Origin: Ilyobacter polytropus DSM 2926
Lineage (GTDB): Bacteria > Fusobacteriota > Fusobacteriia > Fusobacteriales > Fusobacteriaceae
Direction: 5' to 3'
NCBI RefSeq assembly: GCF_000165505.1
Contig: NC_014632.1
Coordinates: 682,001 to 746,000 of the forward strand
Length of the DNA: 64,000 nucleotides
The stretch's first letter is position 1; every line of letters starts with the position of its first letter. Under the pieces are notes generated by a model. The model saw only the letters and a list, made by a program, of their open reading frames with translations, was not told the origin of the DNA and did no database searches. Positions 22,047 to 31,224 of this stretch are shown here, one piece after another. The translations under genes and the position numbers were made by a program.

Positions 22047-22736
22047 CTAATAATTGTTTTGCTTGCTAAGTTGAGAGATATTATATAAAGCTATATACAT
22101 TAATGTAAGAAAAAAGCTGAGGATAACCACAAAAATAATAGTCTCAAAATTAAAACTCCATAAAACACCTTTGACTAGGTTATAGGGGTTTGTTACAACG
22201 TGCCAGCTGTTTAGACGAATAAATCGTCCCAAATATATTCCATAGCTTGATAATATCTCTGCAGCGATAATAAACCTCCAACCGGCATAGAAGCCAATTT
22301 TTGTTTCTATTTTTTTGTGTAGTAAATACAGAGATAGAAATCCTATCAACAGACCTGTAAAAACAAAAAGCGAAATCATCAAAAAATCATACCAAACAAT
22401 GACCTCTATACCAGTTTGATGATTCAGATGATATCCCCCCCTGCTGATGTGTATAAAATCGGTTATAAAGTAAGAAGCATTGGGATAAAAGATAATCCAG
22501 GCAATCCCGAAACAGATCCTGGGCACTTTATGAATTCCTTCGATAATTAAAATAAGGGATATAAACAGTGGAATCCAGGCAAGAAAAAGGTTCCATATTA
22601 AAAAAAAATAATAGGTATTAAGAGTAATTAATGCACGTATTGCGACCATTAAACATCCAGAAAATGAGAGAATTAAAAACATTATAAATAAGTTAAAAGT
22701 TCTTTTGTTAGGGAGAAAATTGTCTAATAAATCCAT
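22047..22736 (-). CDS. DUF1361 family integral membrane protein
   Basis: A 229-residue protein with six or seven hydrophobic segments. The family signature FYPNASYFITDFIHI (about residues 85-99) and the later VWYDFLMISLFVFTGLLIGF match DUF1361. No function is known for the family. GGAGGG precedes the ATG at 22736. It is a monocistronic gene facing pyrG. Confidence 0.83.
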   Translation of the reverse strand: MDLLDNFLPNKRTFNLFIMFLILSFSGCLMVAIRALITLNTYYFFLIWNLFLAWIPLFISLILIIEGIHKVPRICFGIAWIIFYPNASYFITDFIHISRGGYHLNHQTGIEVIVWYDFLMISLFVFTGLLIGFLSLYLLHKKIETKIGFYAGWRFIIAAEILSSYGIYLGRFIRLNSWHVVTNPYNLVKGVLWSFNFETIIFVVILSFFLTLMYIALYNISQLSKQNNY

Positions 22737-22879
22737 TTTATCCGCCCTCCTATTATAAAAATTTCCAATTATTTGACTGCCTTAAACTTTAATAAAGGTA
22801 TAAATATTTATACTTAAAAAAAATAAAAAATCCTATAGGCAAAATTTTTATAAAATATCAAATGAAATTATTTAAATTT

Positions 22880-22908
22880 TTGCATAAGTTGTATTTCTAG
22901 ATTAGAAT
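22880..22908 (+). promoter_or_regulatory. Promoter of the EFR1 gene
   Basis: TTGCAT (22880-22885), a 17-base spacer and TAGAAT (22903-22908), 69 bases upstream of the start codon. Confidence 0.6.
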
Positions 22909-22976
22909 TATATTGTAGGGGATATAATCTACTTTTTAAATTAATGTATTTAAAAGAATTTTTCGGGGGAATTTTT

Positions 22977-23732
22977 ATGAAAAGAGGTTCTATATATTAT
23001 TTTTCAGGTACAGGGAATAGTTATTATACTGCTAAACTTTTAGGTGAGAAGCTCGACCTTTCTGTGGAGAGTATAGATATCAAAAATATTCCCAGGGGAA
23101 GACAGGAGTATATAGGGATAGTATTTCCTGTGTATGCATTTGGACCTCCTAATATTGTAAAGAAATTCATGGAAAAGTTAGAAGGGTTAAATGGGGAGTA
23201 TGTTTTTATAGTGGTAACCTACGGAGGACAGTGTGGCCCTACAATAGATATCACAGAAAAACTTTTGAAAAAATCTAGAATTCAACTGAATTATGCTGGG
23301 AAAGTTAAGTTTCCTGATAATTATATATTGAGTTTCAAAGTTCCTGAAGAATCTAAACAGATGAGAATTTTAGAAGAAGCCGACAGAAAGATAACACTTA
23401 TCTCAAAGGAGGTTTTAAAGAAATATGTAAAAATAGAAAAAGAAAAATTTCCATTTAACCTGATTCCTGAGAAAATACATTTTTGGTCGGCAAGCAGGTT
23501 TAGAAAAATGGGGAAAGAACTAAAAGCAGATTCAAGATGTAATCAGTGTGGATTATGTGTAAAAAACTGCCCTGTAAATAATATTAGGTTAATAGATAAA
23601 AAGATAATTTTCGGAGTAGTATGTGAACTTTGTCTCAGATGTGTCCATACCTGCCCAAAAGAAGCAATAAATTATAAAAATAAAACTCAGGGCAAGAAGC
23701 GTTATTTAAACCCTAAAGTTTATATGGATTAA
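22977..23732 (+). CDS. EFR1 family flavodoxin-ferredoxin fusion protein
   Basis: A 251-residue electron-transfer protein. The N-terminal flavodoxin-like half has the FMN phosphate loop FSGTGNSYYTA (about residues 9-19). The C-terminal part has two [4Fe-4S] sites: CNQCGLCVKNCP and CELCLRCVHTCP. This EFR1 arrangement is common in anaerobes; the partner is usually not known. I start at ATG 22977 because CGGGGGA lies 6 bases upstream; ATG 22944 has no such site. It lies upstream of the hydrogenase operon but with its own promoter. Confidence 0.88.
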   Translation: MKRGSIYYFSGTGNSYYTAKLLGEKLDLSVESIDIKNIPRGRQEYIGIVFPVYAFGPPNIVKKFMEKLEGLNGEYVFIVVTYGGQCGPTIDITEKLLKKSRIQLNYAGKVKFPDNYILSFKVPEESKQMRILEEADRKITLISKEVLKKYVKIEKEKFPFNLIPEKIHFWSASRFRKMGKELKADSRCNQCGLCVKNCPVNNIRLIDKKIIFGVVCELCLRCVHTCPKEAINYKNKTQGKKRYLNPKVYMD

Positions 23733-23871
23733 CGGGGAGTTTTGAAAAGATTACCCTTAAAAAAATGTGATATTATTTTATTTTTTTAGAATTTTTTTTA
23801 AATTTTTTCATTTTATATTTGATTTATTTTTTGATTTACGGTATTATTTGACTAGTATATGAACACAACAT

Positions 23872-23887
23872 TGTTACATTATTAACA
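23872..23887. promoter_or_regulatory. Palindromic operator candidate TGTTA-N6-TAACA upstream of the hydrogenase operon
   Basis: Perfect 5-6-5 palindrome 25 bases upstream of the hydC start codon, between a likely promoter (TTGATT 23831 / TATATG 23856) and the ribosome site. It fits a Rex box (TTGTTAA-N4-TTAACAA, with two differences) and also a Crp/Fnr-type site. The same half sites recur at 53751-53766. Confidence 0.55.
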
Positions 23888-23912
23888 TAATATAATGAAA
23901 GGGAGGATGAAG

Positions 23913-24401
23913 ATGTCTTGTAAAAACCAACTTAAGGAAGAGTGCTTCAAACAGTTAGATGAGTTTATCTTGAATCTTGAGGATAAGCAAGGGGCATTAA
24001 TCACAGTACTTCACAAGGCTCAGGAGATATTTGGATATCTACCGAAAGAAATTCAATCATTTGTAGCAGAAAGATTGGATTTACCATTAGCCAAAGTTTA
24101 CGGAGTTGTCAGCTTTTATTCGTTTTTCACAATGACTCCAAAGGGTAAATACCCTATTTCTGTATGTATGGGAACTGCTTGTTATGTAAGGGGAGCAGGA
24201 AAAGTACTAGAAGATTTCCAAAAGCAATTGGGAATCGAAGTGGGGGAAACGACTTCAGACGGAATATTTTCAATCGATGCACTAAGATGTGTAGGAGCAT
24301 GTGGACTAGCACCAGTTGTTCTTGTGGGAGAAGATGTTTTTGGTAAAGATGAAGCTAAAGATGTAAAAACAATACTAGATACTTATAAAGCCAGAGGGTA
24401 A
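23913..24401 (+). CDS. hydC: NuoE-like [2Fe-2S] subunit of NAD-dependent [FeFe] hydrogenase (HydC/HndA)
   Basis: A 162-residue NuoE/HndA family thioredoxin-like ferredoxin. The four [2Fe-2S] ligands are visible: CMGTACYVRG and LRCVGACGLAP, that is C-x4-C and C-x3-C. It carries electrons to the NuoF-like subunit in the soluble complex. I start at ATG 23913 with GGGAGG 7 bases upstream; ATG 23907 touches the ribosome site and ATG 23895 precedes it. First gene of the four-gene operon 23913-28460; the next gene starts 12 bases downstream. Confidence 0.92.
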   Translation: MSCKNQLKEECFKQLDEFILNLEDKQGALITVLHKAQEIFGYLPKEIQSFVAERLDLPLAKVYGVVSFYSFFTMTPKGKYPISVCMGTACYVRGAGKVLEDFQKQLGIEVGETTSDGIFSIDALRCVGACGLAPVVLVGEDVFGKDEAKDVKTILDTYKARG

Positions 24402-24413
24402 GGAGGTTTTCTT

Positions 24414-24833
24414 ATGTCAAAGAAGATAGCATCTTATGAAGAGCTTTTAAAAAAGAACAAAGAGTGTGAAGCTCTTATCGAAGTAAGAAAAAAATGAGAA
24501 GAAATAGATCTTGAAAATGTCAAGGTCGCAAAAATAGGAATCGGGCAGCCTACGCCTGAATCCAAAAGACTTGCAGATGAAGTAGCACTAGAGATAATAA
24601 AATATCTAAAAGAGTGTAATATAGAAGATGTGGCCGTTATTCAGACGGAATTTTATGGATATTCTGGTGAAAAGCCTACTTTAGAAATAATTATACCAAA
24701 AATGGGGAATGTTGTTTTTGGCAACATAACACCTCATGAAGCTGTAGAACTAGTAAAGAAATATGTTTTAGATACGGAGAAAATAAAAGATTTTCTTGTA
24801 GATAATGACGGAAACAATAAGTGTAATCATTAA
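24414..24833 (+). CDS. HndB-like subunit of the hydrogenase operon, interrupted by in-frame UGA at codon 28
   Basis: This 139-codon frame lies where HndB/(2Fe-2S) ferredoxin-like subunits normally lie between the NuoE and NuoF genes. The N-terminal ASYEELLKKNKECEALIE and the C-terminal part (GNITPHEAVELVKKYVLD) match the HndB layout. Codon 28 (24495-24497) is TGA, in frame, with family-like sequence on both sides and a normal AAGGAGG site before ATG 24414. The [2Fe-2S] cysteines of HndB are gone: the usual TCGIAAG and TGCIGLC segments read GQPTPES and TEFYGYS. The UGA may encode selenocysteine (this organism does so at 36583) or be a nonsense mutation. An 8-bp hairpin lies 10 bases after the UGA. 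Confidence 0.65.
24507..24527 (+). promoter_or_regulatory. Hairpin downstream of the UGA codon (candidate SECIS)
   Basis: GATCTTGA (24507-24514), loop AAATG, TCAAGGTC (24520-24527): 8 base pairs including one G-U. The loop starts 17 bases after the UGA, within the bacterial SECIS range, and holds a G followed by U. The G is at the loop's 3' end rather than among the first two bases as in most known SECIS loops, so the call is tentative. Confidence 0.4.
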
Positions 24834-24849
24834 TTTAGGGGGTAATTAG

Positions 24850-26637
24850 ATGTCAGATAAAAAGCACGTCCTAATATGTGGAGGTACAGGATGTCTTTCT
24901 TCCAAGAGCAGACAAATTGCGGATAATATCAACACTGTCCTTAAAGAAAAAGGGATGGAGGATCAAGTAGAGGTAGTATTGACTGGATGTTTTGGTTTCT
25001 GTGAAAAGGGACCAATTGTAAAGATAATGCCTGAAAATACATTCTATGTTGAGGTTAAGCCTGAAGATGCTGGAAGAATAGTAGAAGAGGATTTAATAAA
25101 GGGAGATAAAATAGAAACTCTACTTTACAGAGATCCGAAAACTGGAACAAGAATTCACGAAGGTGAAAACATGGAGTTCTATAAGAAGCAGATGAGAATA
25201 GCTCTCAGAAACTGTGGTCTTATTAATCCTGAAAATATAGAGGAGTATCTAGGTAACAGAGGTTACATGGCACTAGGAAAATGTCTTAATGAAATGAATC
25301 CTCAATCAGTAATTGACGAGATGAAGCTTTCTGGTCTTAGAGGAAGAGGTGGGGGAGGATTCCCTACTGGTCTCAAATGGCAGTTTGCTGCAAATAATAG
25401 TGCTGATCAAAAATATGTTGTATGTAATGCTGACGAGGGAGATCCGGGAGCATTTATGGACAGATCGATACTCGAAGGTGACCCTCACTCTGTTATAGAG
25501 GCTATGGCTATCTGTGGATACTCTACAGGTGCAAGCAAAGGTCTTGTATACATCAGAGCAGAATATCCTCTAGCAATCAATAGACTTAAAAAAGCTATGG
25601 ATGATGCTAGAGAATATGGACTACTAGGAAAAAATATTCTTGGATCAGGTTTTGATTTTGATATAGAGATCAAATATGGTGCGGGAGCATTTGTATGTGG
25701 AGAAGAAACTGCTCTTATCCATTCTATGGAGGGAGAAAGAGGGGAACCTACATCAAAACCTCCTTTCCCAGCTGAATCAGGATACTGGGGAAAACCTACA
25801 AACGTTAACAACGTTGAAACTTTTGCAAATATACCGGAAATCATCTTAAATGGTGGAGAATGGTTTAAATCTATAGGAACTGAAAAGTCTTCAGGAACAA
25901 AAGTATTTGCACTTGCTGGGAAAATAAACAACGTAGGACTTGTAGAAGTACCTATGGGAACTACTTTAAGAGAAGTAATTTTTGAAATTGGTGGCGGTAT
26001 CTCAAACGGTAAGAAGTTTAAGGCTGTTCAGACAGGAGGACCTTCTGGTGGATGTCTGACTGAAAGAGACTTAGATACTCCAATTGATTTTGACTCTCTT
26101 TTAGCAAAAGGATCTATGATGGGATCTGGTGGAATGATCGTAATGGATGAAGATAACTGTATGGTTGCAGTATCTAAATTCTACCTTGAATTTACTGTGG
26201 AAGAATCTTGTGGAAAGTGTACTCCATGTAGAATAGGTAATACGAGATTATATGAAATCCTAGATAAGATTACAAAAGGTAACGGAACACTTGAAGACCT
26301 TGAATTGCTAAAGGAACTTTCTGAGACTATCAAAGACACATCTCTTTGCGGGCTTGGACAGACAGCTCCAAACCCTATACTATCGACACTTGATCAGTTC
26401 TGGGATGAATATGTGGCACACGTAGTGGATAAAAGATGTCCAGCTGGTGCTTGTACAGATCTTTTACAATATTCGATCAACGACAAATGTATCGGATGTA
26501 CGGCATGTGCTAGAGTATGTCCAGTAAATTGTATAGCTGGTAAGGTAAAAGAGAAGCATGTAATCGACCAAAGTGTATGTATAAAATGTGGAGCTTGCTA
26601 TTCTACATGTAAATTTGGAGCTATTGATAGAGGATAA
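24850..26637 (+). CDS. hydB: NuoF-like flavoprotein subunit of electron-bifurcating-type [FeFe] hydrogenase (HydB/HndC)
   Basis: A 595-residue NADH/FMN subunit. N-terminal thioredoxin-like [2Fe-2S] domain (CGGTGCLSSKSRQ and TGCFGFCEKGP), then the NuoF core with FMN loop GLRGRGGGGFPTGLKW and NADH motif GAGAFVCGEETALI. The SCGKCTPCRIG motif binds a [4Fe-4S] cluster, and the C-terminus adds a two-cluster ferredoxin (CIGCTACARVCP, CIKCGACYSTC). In Thermotoga- and Desulfovibrio-type enzymes this subunit splits electrons between NAD and ferredoxin. The complex is cytoplasmic. Start ATG 24850 follows GGGGG. Confidence 0.94.
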   Translation: MSDKKHVLICGGTGCLSSKSRQIADNINTVLKEKGMEDQVEVVLTGCFGFCEKGPIVKIMPENTFYVEVKPEDAGRIVEEDLIKGDKIETLLYRDPKTGTRIHEGENMEFYKKQMRIALRNCGLINPENIEEYLGNRGYMALGKCLNEMNPQSVIDEMKLSGLRGRGGGGFPTGLKWQFAANNSADQKYVVCNADEGDPGAFMDRSILEGDPHSVIEAMAICGYSTGASKGLVYIRAEYPLAINRLKKAMDDAREYGLLGKNILGSGFDFDIEIKYGAGAFVCGEETALIHSMEGERGEPTSKPPFPAESGYWGKPTNVNNVETFANIPEIILNGGEWFKSIGTEKSSGTKVFALAGKINNVGLVEVPMGTTLREVIFEIGGGISNGKKFKAVQTGGPSGGCLTERDLDTPIDFDSLLAKGSMMGSGGMIVMDEDNCMVAVSKFYLEFTVEESCGKCTPCRIGNTRLYEILDKITKGNGTLEDLELLKELSETIKDTSLCGLGQTAPNPILSTLDQFWDEYVAHVVDKRCPAGACTDLLQYSINDKCIGCTACARVCPVNCIAGKVKEKHVIDQSVCIKCGACYSTCKFGAIDRG

Positions 26638-26681
26638 ATCTTAGTTTTGGAAGACAAAATTAAAAGGAGTGAATCGGGCGA

Positions 26682-28460
26682 ATGGAAATGGTAAAGCTTA
26701 TTATAGATGGAAAAGCAGTAGAAGCGCCTAAAGGTGCAACAATCGTTGCAGCTGCTAAATCGTTGGGAATAACAATTCCTACTCTTTGTCATCTTCAGAT
26801 GGGAGGAGTAGGTTATAAAAATGACTGTGCTTCATGTAGAGTCTGTGTAGTAGAGGTAGAGGGAAGAAGAAACCTTGCACCGGCATGTGCTACACCTGTA
26901 TATGACGGTATGGTAGTAACTACAAATTCAATGAAGGTAATGCAAAAAAGAAAAACAGTATTGGAACTTCTTCTTTCTGATCATCCAAAAGACTGTCTTG
27001 CTTGTTCTAAGAACGGAGAGTGTGAACTCCAAGACCTTGCAATGCAATTTGGTGTTAGAGAAATAAGATTTGCAGGTAAAGAATCTACATATAGACAAGA
27101 TGTATCACCTTCTATAATCAGAGATATCGACAAATGTATCATGTGTAGAAGATGTGAAACTATGTGTAATGTAATACAGACTTGTGGAGTTCTTTCAGGG
27201 GTAAACAGAGGATTTGAAGCTGTTGTGGCTCCAGCATTTGAACAAGATCTAGAGGATACGGCATGTACTTACTGTGGACAGTGTGTGGCAGTATGTCCAG
27301 TAGGGGCACTTCATGAAGCTGACCACACATGGAGACTTGTAAAAGACCTTGCTAACCCTGCTAAAAAAGTGGTAGTTCAAGTGGCTCCTGCAGTCAGAGT
27401 AGCTCTTGGAGAAGAGTTTGGCTTTGAACCTGGTACAAATGTTGAAGGTAAGATGATAGCTGCACTTAGAAAGTTAGGATTTGATATGGTATTTGATACT
27501 AACTGGTCAGCTGACCTTACGATAATGGAAGAGGCTTCTGAGCTTATTGACAGAGTAACAAAGAAACTTGCTGGAGATGAAGATGTAAAACTTCCTATCC
27601 TTACTTCTTGTTGTCCTGCATGGGTTAAGTTCTTTGAGCACAATTACCCTGATATGCTAGATGTACCTTCTACAGCTAAATCTCCTCAACAAATGTTTGG
27701 TGCAATAGCTAAAAATGTTTGGGCAAAGGAAGAAGGAATTGATAAGAAGGATCTTATAGTTGTATCTATAATGCCTTGTCTTGCAAAGAAATATGAAGCT
27801 TCTAGAGAGGAATTCGCTGATAAAGACGGAAATCCTGATGTAGATTATTCTATCTCGACAAGAGAACTAGCAAAGCTTATAAAACAAGCTAACATCAACT
27901 TTAATGGTTTAGATGAGGAAGAAGTAGATAATCCTCTAGGAAGCTACACAGGGGCCGGAGTAATATTCGGTAGAACTGGAGGAGTTATAGAGGCAGCAAC
28001 TAGAACTGCATACGAATGGATTACAGGAGATACTTTAGAGTCTGTAGACTTTACTGTATTAAGAGGTATGGAATCTGTAAGAGTAGCAGAGGTTTCTATT
28101 CCAGGATTAGATGAAAAGTTAGGTTCCAAATTTAGAATCGGAATCGCTCATGGTCTTGGATCAGCTAGAGAACTTCTAGATAAGATTAGATCAGGAGAAG
28201 AAACAGTACACGCTATAGAGATTATGGCTTGTAAAGGTGGATGTGTAGGTGGAGGTGGACAGCCTTATCACCATGGGGATTTTGGAGTAATAGTGAAAAG
28301 AGCAGCTGGACTGACTTCTATAGATGAAGGTAAAGAGCTAAGAAAATCACATGAAAATCCTTATATCAAGGAACTTTATGAAAAGCACTTAGGTAAACCA
28401 ATGAGCCACAAGGCACATGATATATTACATACAGAGTATTTCCCAAAACATAAAATGTAA
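26682..28460 (+). CDS. hydA: [FeFe] hydrogenase catalytic subunit (HydA/HndD type)
   Basis: A 592-residue enzyme that makes or uses H2. N-terminal plant-type [2Fe-2S] domain (CASCRVCVVEV), the His-Cys3 cluster (HPKDCLACSKNGECEL), two [4Fe-4S] sites (CIMCRRCETMC, CTYCGQCVAVCP) and the H-cluster motifs TSCCPAWVKF, MPCLAKKYE and ACKGGCVGGGGQP. The L1 and L2 motifs differ slightly from the common PCTAKK and CPGGC forms. The small C-terminal domain is present. GGAGTG precedes ATG 26682. As the last gene of the operon it accepts electrons from HydB/HydC and ferredoxin. Confidence 0.96.
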   Translation: MEMVKLIIDGKAVEAPKGATIVAAAKSLGITIPTLCHLQMGGVGYKNDCASCRVCVVEVEGRRNLAPACATPVYDGMVVTTNSMKVMQKRKTVLELLLSDHPKDCLACSKNGECELQDLAMQFGVREIRFAGKESTYRQDVSPSIIRDIDKCIMCRRCETMCNVIQTCGVLSGVNRGFEAVVAPAFEQDLEDTACTYCGQCVAVCPVGALHEADHTWRLVKDLANPAKKVVVQVAPAVRVALGEEFGFEPGTNVEGKMIAALRKLGFDMVFDTNWSADLTIMEEASELIDRVTKKLAGDEDVKLPILTSCCPAWVKFFEHNYPDMLDVPSTAKSPQQMFGAIAKNVWAKEEGIDKKDLIVVSIMPCLAKKYEASREEFADKDGNPDVDYSISTRELAKLIKQANINFNGLDEEEVDNPLGSYTGAGVIFGRTGGVIEAATRTAYEWITGDTLESVDFTVLRGMESVRVAEVSIPGLDEKLGSKFRIGIAHGLGSARELLDKIRSGEETVHAIEIMACKGGCVGGGGQPYHHGDFGVIVKRAAGLTSIDEGKELRKSHENPYIKELYEKHLGKPMSHKAHDILHTEYFPKHKM

Positions 28461-28467
28461 AATTTTT

Positions 28468-28498
28468 AGACAGCGGATATTATCCGCTGTCTTTTTTT
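28468..28498 (+). terminator. Terminator of the hydrogenase operon
   Basis: AGACAGCGGATA-T-TATCCGCTGTCT followed by T7. Perfect 12-bp stem. Confidence 0.93.
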
Positions 28499-28640
28499 CT
28501 TTTTTGGTAATGTAACCAGAAAAGAACTATCAGAAAGGAAATTTCAAATATGTAATATTTAAAATATTTCAAAAAAAATAAGTCATCAAAGAAAAAATAA
28601 GATATAATGAAAAGTGTAGATTTTATTTGGGGAGGGCAAT

Positions 28641-29315
28641 GTGAAAGTTTTAATAGTTGAAGATGATCTTGAAATACAACAGCTGGTAAGTTATTTTTTC
28701 AGCAAGGAAGGTTATGGAGTAGAAACTGCGTCAGATGGTTTAGAAGGACTCAGATTTTTAAAAAAATCCAAGCCCGACTTAGTGATACTTGATATTATGC
28801 TGCCTAGTTTAGATGGGAAAAATTTTACTAAAATAGTAAGGGAACTTCCTGAAGAGTATGGGAATCCAGTTATCATAATGTTGACTGCCAAAACAGAGAT
28901 AGAAGATGTTCTAGAAGGTCTCGAGATAGGTGCCAATGATTATATGAAAAAACCTTTTGATCCTAGAGAACTAATACTCAGATCTAAAAAATTCCTGAAT
29001 AATGGGGCTAAGGTATCGAAAAAATATATTTTTAAAGATGTAGTGGTAGATGACGATAGACACCTTGTGACCGAAGAAGGAGTAGAAGTTGAACTTTCTA
29101 AAAAAGAATACGATCTATTGCACCTTCTCATAAGAAATAAAGGTCTGGTTCTTTCTAGGGAAAAGATTTTGGATAAGGTATGGAATACAAGCTACTACGC
29201 CGGAGATAGATCTGTAGATATATATATATCTAAATTGAGAGAGAAAATAGTTAGTATTTCTAAAAATATAAAAACAGTGAAAGGAGTTGGATACAAATTA
29301 GAAGAAAAGAGATAA
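28641..29315 (+). CDS. OmpR/PhoB family response regulator
   Basis: A 224-residue two-component regulator. The receiver domain has the acidic pair (VEDD, residues 6-9), the phosphorylated aspartate in DLVILDIMLP (about residue 51), and the lysine in MKKPFDP. The C-terminal winged helix has LSKKEYDLLHLLIRNKGLVLSREKILDKVW and DRSVDIYISKLREK. The start is GTG 28641 with GGGGAGGG upstream; no in-frame ATG is better placed. The kinase gene follows directly and probably overlaps. Targets unknown. Confidence 0.93.
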   Translation: MKVLIVEDDLEIQQLVSYFFSKEGYGVETASDGLEGLRFLKKSKPDLVILDIMLPSLDGKNFTKIVRELPEEYGNPVIIMLTAKTEIEDVLEGLEIGANDYMKKPFDPRELILRSKKFLNNGAKVSKKYIFKDVVVDDDRHLVTEEGVEVELSKKEYDLLHLLIRNKGLVLSREKILDKVWNTSYYAGDRSVDIYISKLREKIVSISKNIKTVKGVGYKLEEKR

Positions 29316-29326
29316 TAACTCTTATC

Positions 29327-30988
29327 TTGATTTTTTTCCTTGAAATATTCTTTGTAAAGATAAATACGGACAGAGTATCAACTCTCTATCAAGAAGTTGC
29401 TAAAAAAACCTTGAGGGAGGATGCTATTCTCATAAAAAATATTGCTAGGAATAATTCAAGAGAAGATTTTCAGGATATATTTGGAAGTGTGGAAAAGAGA
29501 TTTACATTGATAAATGCCAAAGGAACAGTAGTGTATGATTCTGAGAAATATGAAGAGGAGTCAACCATGGAAAATCATGGGACAAGACCTGAAGTTATAG
29601 AGGCTCTTGAAAAAGGGCAGGGGTTTAATGTTCGAAAGAGTGAAACCCTAGGAGAACTTCTTGCATACTATGCAATGCCATACACCGACGAGTACGGAGA
29701 AGACTACATAATAAGAGTTGCCAGGGGATATGATTCGGATCATAGCAATATAAGAAATATTCTCACAGGACAGATTATATTTTTTATAATTCTAAATATA
29801 TTTATTCACCTTAGTTATAAAAATTATCTAAAAAGACACTTATTTAGTAAAGTTGACGAGATAAGAAAATCTTTAGAAACCGGAATTGAGGTAAATGAAA
29901 TATATTCTAATGATGATATGTGGCTCGTAGAATTTTGGAAAGTTGTCCAGGCCTGGCAAAGTGAGAATATAAAAAACTTGGAAAAAGTTAATTTGGAAAA
30001 ACAAATACTGAGGCGGGTAATATCGTCTGTTGATATGTCAATTGTTCTTATAAATGTAAATATGGAAGTAATACTAAAAAATGAATCACTAAATTATCTT
30101 TATAATTTTTACCAGGGTGGGCACTATTATCAGGGAATGAAATATATAGAGATCATAAATGTGGTAAGAAAAGCCATAGACGAAAAAAAGGATATAAAAG
30201 AAGATGTGTATATTACCAAATTGAAAAAATATCTGGTAATAGGAGTGAAATATCTAGAATTTAGAAATCAGTTTATTATAACTATAAAAGATGTAACTAG
30301 AAATCGTGAAATGATGGAGGTTCAGAGAAACTTTATAAGCAACATAAGTCATGAACTCAAAACCCCTTTGACCAACATCAAAGGCTATCTCATAGCTTTA
30401 GAAGATGCCCCAGAGGCTATGAGAGGTAATTTTTTAAAGATTGTAAAAAATAATGTGGATAAATTGGAAAACATAACCATGGATTTTTTAAATATATCTA
30501 AAATAGAGAATTCTAAGGTTCTTAACCTGGCACCTGTTTCCTTTGGGAAAATACAGGAAGAGATAGAAAAAGTGTTATCTCGATATATAAAATCAAAGGA
30601 AGCTGAAATAATATATTCGGTAAACCTTTTAGGTGCCGATGATTATATGAGGGTGGATTTTGACAAGCTGACCACCATACTTAAAAACCTCATAGAAAAT
30701 GCAATTATCTATAACGATAAAAAACCTGTTATAAGAGTTGAGATAAAAGAGATTTATGACAGATATAAAATGGTAATAGAGGACAATGGATTGGGCATAC
30801 CTGAAGAGGATATAGAAAATATTTTTGAAAGGTTTTACCGTGTGGATAAAGCTAGGACCAGTAATGTAGCCGGGACAGGTTTGGGGCTTAATATTGTTGC
30901 AGAACTTGTGGAAATATGTGGCGGAAAGATAGAAGTGAAATCTAAAGAGGGAAAAGGAAGTGTTTTTAGGTTTTCAATGTTGAAGTAA
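29327..30988 (+). CDS. Sensor histidine kinase (PhoR-like)
   Basis: A membrane sensor kinase. An N-terminal membrane segment, a periplasmic domain of about 120 residues, a second membrane segment (GQIIFFIILNIFIHLSY), a PAS-like linker, then the kinase core: phospho-acceptor FISNISHELKTPLTN (histidine near residue 342), N box NLIENAIIYND, DNGLGIPEED and GTGLGLNIVAELV. The start is uncertain. TTG 29327 lacks a ribosome site and cuts into the first membrane helix; the frame is open upstream, and ATT 29297 preceded by AAGGAG would give a basic N-terminus plus full helix. No ATG or GTG fits. Partner of the regulator just upstream. Confidence 0.9.
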   Translation: MIFFLEIFFVKINTDRVSTLYQEVAKKTLREDAILIKNIARNNSREDFQDIFGSVEKRFTLINAKGTVVYDSEKYEEESTMENHGTRPEVIEALEKGQGFNVRKSETLGELLAYYAMPYTDEYGEDYIIRVARGYDSDHSNIRNILTGQIIFFIILNIFIHLSYKNYLKRHLFSKVDEIRKSLETGIEVNEIYSNDDMWLVEFWKVVQAWQSENIKNLEKVNLEKQILRRVISSVDMSIVLINVNMEVILKNESLNYLYNFYQGGHYYQGMKYIEIINVVRKAIDEKKDIKEDVYITKLKKYLVIGVKYLEFRNQFIITIKDVTRNREMMEVQRNFISNISHELKTPLTNIKGYLIALEDAPEAMRGNFLKIVKNNVDKLENITMDFLNISKIENSKVLNLAPVSFGKIQEEIEKVLSRYIKSKEAEIIYSVNLLGADDYMRVDFDKLTTILKNLIENAIIYNDKKPVIRVEIKEIYDRYKMVIEDNGLGIPEEDIENIFERFYRVDKARTSNVAGTGLGLNIVAELVEICGGKIEVKSKEGKGSVFRFSMLK

Positions 30989-31026
30989 AAGTATCTGCAA
31001 TTTTAAATTGCAGATACTTTTATTTT
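30988..31026 (+). terminator. Terminator of the two-component operon
   Basis: AAAAGTATCTGCAATTT-TAAATTGCAGATACTTTT, a long perfect stem with T tail. Confidence 0.92.
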
Positions 31027-31224
31027 TTGGAAAAAGATTTGAACTTAGGTGTTAAAGATGTCGCGATATAAAAAGAACTTTAAAAGTAGACAACACTAGA
31101 GTAATAATAGTAAAATATAATTATATTAAATGGTTAAAATGACTATTTGCAAGAACTTTGGAGAAATTCAATACTTTAATTTAAAATAAAACTGTCAGCT
31201 TAGGTCAAATTTTAGGAGGATCTT

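Noticed and set aside
24164-24346. 60-codon frame inside hydC
   Set aside because: Shadow of hydC in another frame, no ribosome site, no family resemblance.
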